From the NCBI GenBank assembly GCA_000155435.1, contig DS990262.1, positions 719,062 to 783,061 of the forward strand: a stretch of DNA of 64,000 nt, given 5' to 3'. The position numbers and the translations under genes were made by a program. The notes beneath the pieces were generated by a model. It was not told the origin of the DNA, made no database searches, and worked only from the letters and a program-made list of their open reading frames with translations. Below, in pieces: positions 1 through 7,189 of the stretch (positions are counted from its first letter, which is position 1; each line of letters opens with the position of its first letter). The stretch comes from Clostridiales bacterium 1_7_47FAA. GTDB lineage: Bacteria; Bacillota; Clostridia; Lachnospirales; Lachnospiraceae.

Positions 1-115
1 TATCAGCGACCTGTATCACAACTGCGGAGTGGAGGGCTTCGTCCTTGGAAAACAGGAACTGTTTTTCCAGGAAGAGGATTACGCTGCGTGCATAGACAGG
101 ATACGGGCCTATTAA
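1..115 (+). CDS. C-terminal fragment of an unidentified protein
   Basis: An open frame enters from the left edge (first complete codon at base 2) and stops with TAA at 113-115, giving the last 37 residues of a protein. The tail includes the segment GVEGFVLGKQELFF and ends DRIRAY. I do not recognise the family; a TIM-barrel aldolase or lyase would suit a gene sitting 40 bp in front of a carboxylate transporter, but that is only context. It probably belongs to the same transcription unit as the TRAP genes, since no terminator is visible between them. Confidence 0.5.
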   Translation, partial: ISDLYHNCGVEGFVLGKQELFFQEEDYAACIDRIRAY

Positions 116-155
116 AGCAGTAACAATAAACCATTCATACGAGGAGGACAACGAA

Positions 156-1241
156 ATGAAAAAAAGATTGGCAGTCATTACATCCGTGGTACTAAGTGCA
201 GGCATGCTTTTCGGATGCAGTTCCGTCAGCACACCCGCAACCCAGGCAGCAGGGAGCGGTAACAAGGACACCCAGGCAGCAGGTGCAGAAAGCAAGGAAG
301 TTCCCGCGGCAGGGGAAACCGTTACACTGAAGTATGACCTGACGGTATCCCTGGACCATCCATGGGGGCAGGCAGCAACCGAATTTAAGAAGCGCCTGGA
401 GGAAAAGTCCGGCGGGCGTTTTGTGGTTGAGATTTATCCTTCCAGTTCATCTGGCTCGGAAGCGGATTCCCTGGCAGGCATGCTGGTAGGGACAACGGAT
501 ATGACCATGTCCGGCGGCTCCTTTAACGGATATGCGCCCAGCGCAACCCTTTTGGAAGCGCCATGGGCCTACAACTCTGAGGAAGATGTGCAGAACATGG
601 TTGAGAGTGAGATTGGAACTTCCATTAAGAATGATTTTGAGACAGCGGGATTCCATGTTTTGTGGTACCAGCTGCGCGGCGCCCGCCAGCTGACATCCAA
701 TGTGCCCATTAACACACCGGCTGATTTAAGCGGACGAAAGATGCGTATGTCAGGCAACACGCTGCATACGAATATGTGGAACAGCGCAGGGGCAGTGTGT
801 TCCTCCATCGCATTGGGCGAGACCTTTAACGCCTTAAGCCAGGGAGTCGTGGAGATGCAGGAAAATCCATATGACATGATTTACGACAACAGCTTCTATG
901 AAGTGCAGAAGTATGTAAATGAGACAAGCCATGTATATTCAACTATCCTTAACCTGGTTTCAGCCGACCTTTACAATGGCCTGGACGATGAGATGAGAGG
1001 CTGGCTGGATGAGACTTCTGCAGAAATGCAGCAGTGGACCAATGATTACTACTATGAACACAAGGATGATTACCGCCAGAAATGTATGGATGCGGGCATG
1101 ACCATTAACACGGAAGTGGACCGTGACGCCATTAAGGACGCCATGATGCCGGTCATCCAGTCCTACCTGGAGGACCAGGGCGCAGGCCTTTGGGATATGT
1201 ACCAGAAAATCTGCGAAATGTCCGATGCCAATGTAAAATAA
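156..1241 (+). CDS. TRAP transporter substrate-binding lipoprotein (DctP family)
   Basis: Extracytoplasmic solute receptor of a tripartite ATP-independent (TRAP) transporter, which binds a small organic acid and hands it to the DctQ/DctM membrane pair. The 361-residue product starts with a lipoprotein signal (KKR, hydrophobic stretch, lipobox LFGC with Cys21 as the predicted lipidated residue). A low-complexity linker follows, with the word TQAAG twice, and then a DctP fold; the segment QLRGARQLTSN followed by RKMRMSG resembles the conserved carboxylate-binding region of DctP proteins. A GAGGAGG ribosome site precedes the ATG. The DctQ and DctM genes follow directly. The substrate cannot be read from sequence; the neighbouring mannonate/fructuronate-type dehydrogenases suggest a hexuronate or aldonate. 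Confidence 0.92.
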   Translation: MKKRLAVITSVVLSAGMLFGCSSVSTPATQAAGSGNKDTQAAGAESKEVPAAGETVTLKYDLTVSLDHPWGQAATEFKKRLEEKSGGRFVVEIYPSSSSGSEADSLAGMLVGTTDMTMSGGSFNGYAPSATLLEAPWAYNSEEDVQNMVESEIGTSIKNDFETAGFHVLWYQLRGARQLTSNVPINTPADLSGRKMRMSGNTLHTNMWNSAGAVCSSIALGETFNALSQGVVEMQENPYDMIYDNSFYEVQKYVNETSHVYSTILNLVSADLYNGLDDEMRGWLDETSAEMQQWTNDYYYEHKDDYRQKCMDAGMTINTEVDRDAIKDAMMPVIQSYLEDQGAGLWDMYQKICEMSDANVK

Positions 1242-1253
1242 CAGCATGGCGCC

Positions 1254-1284
1254 AGACGCCGCCTGCGGGCATCAGGCGGCGTTT
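1254..1284 (+). terminator. Intercistronic hairpin between DctP and DctQ genes
   Basis: Bases 1254-1265 pair with 1273-1284 (12 bp, one G-U, core ACGCCGCCTG) around a 7-nt loop. The downstream tract is ATAAAA rather than a U-run. It is therefore more likely a partial terminator or 3'-end stabiliser that keeps binding-protein mRNA in excess of membrane-subunit mRNA than a full stop. This is inference from position and shape. Confidence 0.6.
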
Positions 1285-1326
1285 ATAAAAGCAGCGGCTA
1301 ATAATTGATAGAGTAGGGGGATAGCG

Positions 1327-1806
1327 ATGAAGAAAATTACTGACTTATTGGATAAGATATTCCATTACCTTACAGCCCTCTCCTTTGGCCTGGTGAGTAT
1401 CTGCGTCCTGGTTCAGGTCATCACAAGATATACGCCGGGGATTTCAGCTCCCTGGACAGATGAAATGACAAGATTGTTTTTCATGTATACAATCATGTTC
1501 GGTGCGCCCATGGCAATTAAATACAATGAGTATGCTGTCATCGACATAGTGACAAACAACATGCGCGGAAAGCTTAAGCATATCATAAGCATTCTGGACT
1601 ATATCTTCATATGCATTGTAGGGGTAGTGGGTACAAGGCAGGCCTTTATATTCTGGAAAACCGGCCTGAGGACAGTATCTACTTCCCTGAGGATTAACAT
1701 GGGAATTTTCTATCTGGTCCCGGTGGGGATATTTGCCCTGACATCCATCTACTGTATGGCTGGAATCATAAGCGAAGTCCTGGCAATGGGAAAGGGGGCG
1801 GAATAA
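1327..1806 (+). CDS. TRAP transporter small permease subunit (DctQ family)
   Basis: 159-residue integral membrane protein with four hydrophobic segments (about 15-35, 52-70, 88-107 and 130-150), the usual DctQ size and layout. The small subunit associates with DctM and links it to the binding protein. The motif PWTDEMTRLFFMY matches the DctQ signature in which a conserved Trp and Glu precede the second helix. A GGGGG ribosome site lies 6 nt before the ATG. It lies between the DctP and DctM genes, with only 3 nt separating it from DctM, so the two are translationally linked. Confidence 0.92.
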   Translation: MKKITDLLDKIFHYLTALSFGLVSICVLVQVITRYTPGISAPWTDEMTRLFFMYTIMFGAPMAIKYNEYAVIDIVTNNMRGKLKHIISILDYIFICIVGVVGTRQAFIFWKTGLRTVSTSLRINMGIFYLVPVGIFALTSIYCMAGIISEVLAMGKGAE

Positions 1807-1809
1807 GGT

Positions 1810-3081
1810 ATGGTTGCAATGATGTTTATTATATTCCTGATACTTCTGCTGATAGGGGTTCCGATTGCATTTTCCCTGGGTCTGTCATCCCTGTTTTATC
1901 TGTTTACAAATAACATACCGCTGACCGTCATCGCCCAGAAGTTTTATTCCGGAATGGATTCCTTTACCCTGCTCTGTATACCCGGATTCATGCTGGCCGG
2001 AGCGCTGATGAACGGCGGAGGTATCACCAGGCGTATTCTGGATTTCTGCAACTCATTTCTGGGACATTTCCGCGGAAGCCTTGCGCTGGTAAATATTGTG
2101 GCAAGTATGGTGTTTGCCGGAATATCCGGAACAGCCATTGCCGATGTGTGCAGCCTGGGCGGTATGCTGATTCCGGCCATGGTGGATGACGGCTATGACG
2201 ATGATTTCTCGGTGGCAGTGACAGCGGCTTCATCCGTTGTAGGCCCAATCATCCCGCCCAGCGTGCCCATGGTCATTGCAGGTTCCTGTGTGAGCATTTC
2301 CGTTGGGAAAATGTTCCAGGCCGGCATTATCCCCGGTATCCTGCTGGGGCTGGCCCTCTGTATCCCAACCTATATCATCTCCGTAAAGCGCAATTATCCA
2401 AGGCACGAAAAGGCTTCCTGGCGGGTGCGCCTGGAAACGACAAAGGATGCAATCTGGGCCATGCTGATGCCTGTCATTCTTTTAGGCGGGATCCTCTCTG
2501 GCGTGTTCACGCCGACGGAGGCCTCAATCGTCACATGCGCATATGCGCTGGTTGTAGGTGTGTTTGTGTATAAGGAAATCAGAATCACGGATGTTCCAAG
2601 GATTGTCTGGGAGAATATAAGGGCCTGCGCCAGCATCATCGTACTCATTGGGCTGGCCAATGTATTTGCCTATATCCTGACAGCGGAGCGTATCCCGCAG
2701 ATGGTGGCAAACAGCATACTCAGTATTACGGATAACCGGGTTGTGGTAATCCTTCTGATTAATGTGGTATTGCTTTTTGTAGGGATGTTCATGGAAAGCC
2801 TTGCGGCAATCCTGATTACGTTCCCGGTGCTGCTTCCCGTGGCAACCGCGGTGGGAATGGAGCCGGTCCACTTTGCGCTGATGGCAATCCTGAACCTGAT
2901 GCTGGGACTGACCACGCCTCCGGTAGGCATGTGTGTCTGCACAGGCGCCCAGATTGGAAAGATTTCCGCATTCAAGGCATTTAAGGCCACGGTTCCCTTC
3001 CTGGCCACAAGCCTTATTGTATTAGCACTTGTATCGTTTGTCCCGCAGCTCACACTGTGGATTCCAAGTATTTTAAATTAA
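1810..3081 (+). CDS. TRAP transporter large permease subunit (DctM family)
   Basis: 423-residue polytopic membrane protein that forms the sodium-driven transport channel of the TRAP system. Length and about twelve hydrophobic segments match DctM. Visible family hallmarks include the first helix IGVPIAFSLGLSS, the GISGTAIADV loop, VVGPIIPPSVPMV, and the C-terminal LGLTTPPVGMCV repeat of the same Pro-Pro element. The proline pairs of the two inverted repeats mark the sodium/substrate hairpins in this fold. The gene is the last transporter component; the SDR gene starts 26 nt after its stop. Confidence 0.95.
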   Translation: MVAMMFIIFLILLLIGVPIAFSLGLSSLFYLFTNNIPLTVIAQKFYSGMDSFTLLCIPGFMLAGALMNGGGITRRILDFCNSFLGHFRGSLALVNIVASMVFAGISGTAIADVCSLGGMLIPAMVDDGYDDDFSVAVTAASSVVGPIIPPSVPMVIAGSCVSISVGKMFQAGIIPGILLGLALCIPTYIISVKRNYPRHEKASWRVRLETTKDAIWAMLMPVILLGGILSGVFTPTEASIVTCAYALVVGVFVYKEIRITDVPRIVWENIRACASIIVLIGLANVFAYILTAERIPQMVANSILSITDNRVVVILLINVVLLFVGMFMESLAAILITFPVLLPVATAVGMEPVHFALMAILNLMLGLTTPPVGMCVCTGAQIGKISAFKAFKATVPFLATSLIVLALVSFVPQLTLWIPSILN

Positions 3082-3107
3082 AAATTATTCGTCGGAGGAT
3101 AAGGGAT

Positions 3108-3992
3108 ATGGAACAGGTTGTTGTTATAACCGGTGCAGGCGGAGGACTTGGCAGCGTGTTTGCCAGGGAACTTGCCGCGGATGGTAAATTAATTGCAGTG
3201 TTGGATTATGATATCCATGCTGCAGGGCAGGTAGCTGCGCAGATCAGGGAAAATGGAGGAAGGGCCGCTGCAATCCGCTGCAACGTGGTGGACAAGGCTT
3301 CCATGGAACAGGCCCGTCAGGAGGTCAGGGAAAAGCTGGGCAAGTGCAATGTGCTGATTAACTGTGCAGGAATCCAGGATCCACTGGCCAAGACCACGTC
3401 CGGGTCATATCAGCCGGGCGATGAAATGGATACAGAGGTTGCAAAGGCTGATCCGGAGCGCAAGGAGACTGTCCGGGAACTGCTGGGAAAGAGCCGCACC
3501 CTGTTTAATATTGATGCGGAAAAGATGATGCGGGTCATGAACGTGAATTGGCTGGGAACCGTGATTGCCAGCCAGGTATTTGCAGCGGACCTTGTAGGCG
3601 GGGAGGGGAATTCCATTATCAACATAACTTCCATGGCAGCCTATGACGCCCTCAGCATGGTTCCAGCCTATGCGTCCAGCAAAGCGGCGGTGGATATGTT
3701 CACCAGATGGCTTTCCAATTACCTTTCCAATGAATATGGCAGGGTCAGGGTCAATGCGGTGGCCCCGGGATATTTCCTGACACCATTAAACCATGACATG
3801 TATGTAAATCCAGACGGCACCTATACCCAGCGCTACTACAATGTGATTCACCGCACGCCCATGGGCAGGCTGGGGGATTCCAGGGAACTGGTGGGCGCGC
3901 TGCGGTTTTTTGCAGACCCGGATATGTCGGGCTATGTAACGGGCCAGGTGATTGCGGTGGACGGAGGGTTCCTGTCCTGCCCCGGGATTTAG
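3108..3992 (+). CDS. SDR oxidoreductase, D-mannonate oxidoreductase (UxuB/YjmF)-like
   Basis: Classical short-chain dehydrogenase/reductase of 294 residues. It has the NAD(P)-binding motif TGAGGGLG (8-15), NCAG (85-88), catalytic Ser175, and Tyr188/Lys192 in YASSK. Its C-terminal half, with RVRVNAVAPGYFLT, HTPMGR-like HRTPMGRLG and VDGGF, closely follows the Bacillus-type SDR D-mannonate oxidoreductase, which interconverts fructuronate and mannonate. An insertion of about 35 residues lies between the NAG motif and the catalytic Ser, as in that subgroup. The frame is open further upstream, but the ATG at 3108 is chosen because GGAGG lies 9 nt before it and TGAGGGLG then falls at the usual distance from the N-terminus. 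Substrate assignment is by resemblance only. Confidence 0.85.
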   Translation: MEQVVVITGAGGGLGSVFARELAADGKLIAVLDYDIHAAGQVAAQIRENGGRAAAIRCNVVDKASMEQARQEVREKLGKCNVLINCAGIQDPLAKTTSGSYQPGDEMDTEVAKADPERKETVRELLGKSRTLFNIDAEKMMRVMNVNWLGTVIASQVFAADLVGGEGNSIINITSMAAYDALSMVPAYASSKAAVDMFTRWLSNYLSNEYGRVRVNAVAPGYFLTPLNHDMYVNPDGTYTQRYYNVIHRTPMGRLGDSRELVGALRFFADPDMSGYVTGQVIAVDGGFLSCPGI

Positions 3993-4018
3993 CCGGATCA
4001 GAATGAAAGGAGAGGAAG

Positions 4019-5041
4019 ATGAAAGCAATCACGGTAATAGAACCGGGCCATATGGAAATGCTGGATGTAAAGATGCCGTCCATCACTGAGCCGGACCAGG
4101 TGCTGGTGCGGATCCATGCCACGGGAATCTGCGGTTCCGATGTGCATGTGGCCCATGGAAGCAATCCCTATGCTGTATATCCAAGGGTAATCGGGCATGA
4201 GGCGGCAGGTGAAGTCAAAGCGGTGGGAGAGGCGGTGTCCGACCTGGCGGCCGGGGACGGTGTGGTCTTTGAACCCATTACCTACTGCGGGAAATGTTAC
4301 GCCTGCCGCAGCGGCCATCATAATGTATGCCGGGAACTGAAAGTCCTGGGCTGTATTGTGGATGGAACCTTCAGGGAATACGCGGTGGTTAAACGCTCCC
4401 AGTTGTATCGATACGATAAAAGTAAAATGAGTTATGTCCAGGCAGCCCTGTGTGAGCCATACACCATCGGATTCCAGGCCAACTGGCGGGGCGATGTCCG
4501 GCCGGGGGATGTGGTCCTGGTCCATGGGGCCGGACCAATCGGCCTGATTGTGGCGGATGTGGCCAAGAGCCGCGGGGCAGTGGTGATTGTATCCGAGCCA
4601 AATGAAAACAGGCTTGCCATGTCGGCCCGGTTTGGCGCGGACTACATGGTCAACCCTGTAAAGGAGGATCTGGATACACTTGTTATGGATGTGACTGGCA
4701 GGGAGGGGGTCAACGTGGTATTTGAAGCAGCAGGAATCCCGGCCCTTCTGGAACACGCTGTTAAACTTCTCTCACCAGCCGGACGCCTGGTGGCGATGAC
4801 ATTCGCAAATACGCCCACCGCAATTGATTTTAAGGCGGTTAACGCCAAGGAGCTTACCATTCTTGGAACCCGGCACCAGATGCAGAAATTCCCGGAGACA
4901 CTGGAACGTCTTGCGGACCGTCTGGACCGGGTGGACCAGCTGGTCACACATGTGTTTCCGGCTGAAAAGTATGAGGAGGCATTTGCCGTTCTGGCTGATA
5001 AGGACAGCGGGGCAGGAAAAGTAATCCTGACATTTGACTGA
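4019..5041 (+). CDS. Zinc-dependent alcohol dehydrogenase (MDR family), sugar-acid type
   Basis: 340-residue medium-chain dehydrogenase. Catalytic-zinc ligands are visible as Cys38 (GICGSD) and His60-Glu61 (GHE); the structural zinc is held by Cys90, 93, 96 and 104. The Rossmann motif is GAGPIG (170-175). The closest recognisable relatives are L-threonine/L-idonate/L-galactonate-type dehydrogenases, NAD-dependent enzymes that oxidise a secondary alcohol. It starts 26 nt after the SDR gene behind AAAGGAGAGG, so it belongs to the TRAP operon. A paralogue of identical length and motif spacing lies on the opposite strand at 5914-6936. The exact substrate is unknown; an aldonate such as L-galactonate is a reasonable guess. 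Confidence 0.85.
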   Translation: MKAITVIEPGHMEMLDVKMPSITEPDQVLVRIHATGICGSDVHVAHGSNPYAVYPRVIGHEAAGEVKAVGEAVSDLAAGDGVVFEPITYCGKCYACRSGHHNVCRELKVLGCIVDGTFREYAVVKRSQLYRYDKSKMSYVQAALCEPYTIGFQANWRGDVRPGDVVLVHGAGPIGLIVADVAKSRGAVVIVSEPNENRLAMSARFGADYMVNPVKEDLDTLVMDVTGREGVNVVFEAAGIPALLEHAVKLLSPAGRLVAMTFANTPTAIDFKAVNAKELTILGTRHQMQKFPETLERLADRLDRVDQLVTHVFPAEKYEEAFAVLADKDSGAGKVILTFD

Positions 5042-5043
5042 AT

Positions 5044-5724
5044 TCACACAAAATAATCAGGATACAGCTTAATAAGCTCTGATTTTTCTACCCGGTGCCT
5101 GGTCAGGTGCCGGGTCATCAGCATCTCGGCCAGCTCGCTGTCCCGGCGGCCGATGGCATAGAGGATATTCTCGTGGTCCTCCACAATCTTGTCCGGCTTA
5201 AGGGACTTGAGGGATAAGGCCCTCAGCCTGTCAAAATGCACCATCTGGGAGTGGATGATACTGTAGGTCCGGGCCTTGCCCACGGACAGGAATAAAAGAC
5301 GGTGGAAATCCGTGTCCAGCTCAAACAGCCGGGGGTAGTCCCCTGCTTCAAGATGCCTGGTTTCCTCCTCCATGTTTGCCCGGAGCATTTCCTCGTGTTC
5401 CGGGGAAATGCCTTCGCATACCAGGGCCAGGACTGCATTTTCCAGAACCAGGCGCATGAACCTGGACTCTTCCACCAGCTCGTAGTCAATCTTGGCAATA
5501 TAACTGCCGCGCTGGGGCTGGATATCCACCAGCCCCATTTTGCTCAGCTCAATCAAGGCCTCCCGCACCGGGGTGCGGGAAAGCTTGAGTACCAGGGAGA
5601 GTTCATTTTCACTGACCGCGCTGCCAGGCGCAAGTTCAAGGGTTATGATGTTGTGCAGGAGAACGCGCAGCGCATAAGAGCGCGCGTTTTCGGAAGGCTG
5701 CCTGTCTAATAATTCCATATCCAA
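5044..5724 (-). CDS. FCD-domain GntR-family transcriptional regulator
   Basis: 226-residue regulator with an N-terminal winged helix (LSRTPVREALIELSKMGLV is the recognition region) and an all-helical C-terminal FCD ligand domain. The FCD domain carries the spaced metal/ligand residues D.D.H in ELDTDFHRLLF and later histidines (MTRHLTRH). FCD regulators sense sugar acids or other carboxylates and usually repress the linked transport/catabolic genes. The gene ends 2 bp past the rightward ADH stop, so it converges with the TRAP operon, and it is codirectional with the second ADH gene. A MITE-like repeat is inserted immediately upstream of its promoter region. Confidence 0.9.
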   Translation of the reverse strand: MDMELLDRQPSENARSYALRVLLHNIITLELAPGSAVSENELSLVLKLSRTPVREALIELSKMGLVDIQPQRGSYIAKIDYELVEESRFMRLVLENAVLALVCEGISPEHEEMLRANMEEETRHLEAGDYPRLFELDTDFHRLLFLSVGKARTYSIIHSQMVHFDRLRALSLKSLKPDKIVEDHENILYAIGRRDSELAEMLMTRHLTRHRVEKSELIKLYPDYFV

Positions 5725-5752
5725 ACCTCGCTGCGTTTATTTTGTATCGTAT

Positions 5753-5916
5753 TAGGTCGTGTTTGAAAATTCATTCCCGCCATCTGCACGCCCCACTTCG
5801 CGGCATATTTGGTCCCAATTCGGTCAACGTAGCCCGCTACGCCTCCCTCATCGGGACCAAATCTCCCACAAAGTGGAACGCACAGCTGACGGAAAGCAAT
5901 TTTCAAACACGCCCTA
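5753..5916. repeat. 164-bp palindromic MITE-like element, copy 1
   Basis: The element runs from TA to TA with terminal inverted repeats of about 19 bp (TAGGTCGTGTTTGAAAATT at the left; the right end is its near-complement ending GCCCTA). The interior is also self-complementary: the words ATTTGG and CCAAAT, CCCCACTT and AAGTGG, and GTAGCCCGCTAC form an almost continuous hairpin. It is the same length as copy 2 at 48707-48870 and about 90% alike by eye. No ORF lies inside, so it is non-autonomous. TA at both ends fits the TA target duplication of IS630/mariner-type transposition, which is an inference. Its right end supplies the TAG stop of the adjacent ADH gene. Confidence 0.85.
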
Positions 5917-6936
5917 GAAATCAAAGGTCAGTACAATCTTACGGATGGATGGGTCATGGCTGTCCACAAAGTCAAATGCTTCCTGGGCCTTTGTAAGGGG
6001 GAAGGTGTGGGAAACAGCGCCGGACAGATCCAGTTTGCCCTCATTGACCAGTTCGATGGCCTTGCCGAACATCTTGTTCTGAAGCCTGGAGCCTCTGACA
6101 TCCAGTTCCTTGGAGGTGATTACGAACTGGTTGATTTCGGTGGGGCTGGTGGAGAAGCCCATGGTCATGACGCGGCCCGCGTTGCCGGTTGCCTCAAGAA
6201 GGTTAATCAGGGAATCCTTGTTGCACACAGCGTCGATGGATACGGTTGCCCCGTGTCCGTATGTATATTCCTTTACCTTTTCAAGCAGGTTTTCTTTTAA
6301 TACGTTGATGGTGTAGGTTGCCCCGTTGGCCTTTGCGGCCTCCAGCTTGTCATCCAGAACATCGGCTACAATGATGTGGTCGCAGAGCAGGCGTGCAATC
6401 TTTAATATGGAACTTCCAAGGGCGCCTGAGCCGTAGATTAAGAGCATGTCATCCTTCTGAAGCTCGGCCCTGGTGCAGGACTGGATACCGATGGTGGTGG
6501 GCTCAATCATGACAGCGTCTTCATCAGAAAGGGACTCGGGAAGGATGTAGCAGTCAGATTCAGGTACGGCAATATATTCCCTGTAACCGCCGTCAATGTG
6601 CACGCCGCGCACAGCCAGGCTGTCGCATACATTGCCGCGTCCAATCTTACAGGGATAGCAGTGGCCGCAGCTTGTAACCTGGTTGATGATCACACGGTCG
6701 CCCGGCTTTAAGTCCTTCACATTAGGGCCGACCTCGTCCACACGTCCCACCATCTCATGTCCGATAACCCTTGGGTAAGTTGCGGCTGCGTTGGTTCCGT
6801 GGTAGATTCCCACATCAGAACCGCAGATGCCGGCAGCGGTCATCTTCACAAGTACATTGTCCTTTTCGGTGATGACAGGCTTCTCCATGTCAATCAGCTT
6901 TAATTCGTTTGGTTTTACAATCTGTACGGCTTTCAT
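5914..6936 (-). CDS. Zinc-dependent alcohol dehydrogenase (MDR family), paralogue 2
   Basis: 340-residue zinc dehydrogenase with the same layout as the enzyme at 4019-5041: Cys38, His60-Glu61, structural zinc cysteines 90/93/96/104 and Rossmann motif GSGALG (169-174). The ribosome site AAAGGAG lies 7 nt before the ATG. It is transcribed divergently from the fructuronate reductase gene across a 253-bp promoter region that contains two copies of a 10-bp word, so the pair is likely coregulated. Its TAG stop codon is made by the end of the adjoining MITE-like repeat. An L-galactonate or related aldonate 5-dehydrogenase role would fit the neighbourhood; this is inference. Confidence 0.85.
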   Translation of the reverse strand: MKAVQIVKPNELKLIDMEKPVITEKDNVLVKMTAAGICGSDVGIYHGTNAAATYPRVIGHEMVGRVDEVGPNVKDLKPGDRVIINQVTSCGHCYPCKIGRGNVCDSLAVRGVHIDGGYREYIAVPESDCYILPESLSDEDAVMIEPTTIGIQSCTRAELQKDDMLLIYGSGALGSSILKIARLLCDHIIVADVLDDKLEAAKANGATYTINVLKENLLEKVKEYTYGHGATVSIDAVCNKDSLINLLEATGNAGRVMTMGFSTSPTEINQFVITSKELDVRGSRLQNKMFGKAIELVNEGKLDLSGAVSHTFPLTKAQEAFDFVDSHDPSIRKIVLTFDF

Positions 6937-6986
6937 AATCGTTCTCCTTTGATATAATCATTTATTTGTTGTAAATACTCCGTCCA

Positions 6987-6996
6987 ACTACCATAC
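6987..6996 (+). promoter_or_regulatory. Putative operator, copy 1 (ACTACCATAC)
   Basis: The word ACTACCATAC lies 51 bp in front of the leftward ADH gene and is followed by AAG and the palindrome AGTATACT. The identical decamer recurs at 7125-7134 in front of the divergent uxuB gene. A shared, gene-proximal word on each side of a divergent promoter is what an operator pair for the nearby FCD regulator would look like. Inference only. Confidence 0.4.
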
Positions 6997-7124
6997 AAGT
7001 ATACTAATACCCCTTGGATGAAATGTCAATCCATGAAAATGAATTGGCATAATATAAGCGATTTTTACAAAAATATACCTGAAAAATTGTGGAAAATTAC
7101 ATATTGAATAAAAGGCCGCTATAT

Positions 7125-7134
7125 ACTACCATAC
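7125..7134 (+). promoter_or_regulatory. Putative operator, copy 2 (ACTACCATAC)
   Basis: Second exact copy of the decamer found at 6987-6996, here 55 bp before the uxuB start codon and followed by TAG. The extended sequence reads ATACTACCATACTAG, with the half-word ATACTA twice in direct orientation. Confidence 0.4.
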
Positions 7135-7189
7135 TAGATAAGAGACTTTCATTATTTTAATCATATTTTAAAAGGAAAGGGTAATCAAT

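Noticed and set aside
3998-4756. 252-codon minus-strand open frame
   Set aside because: Antisense shadow of the zinc ADH gene.
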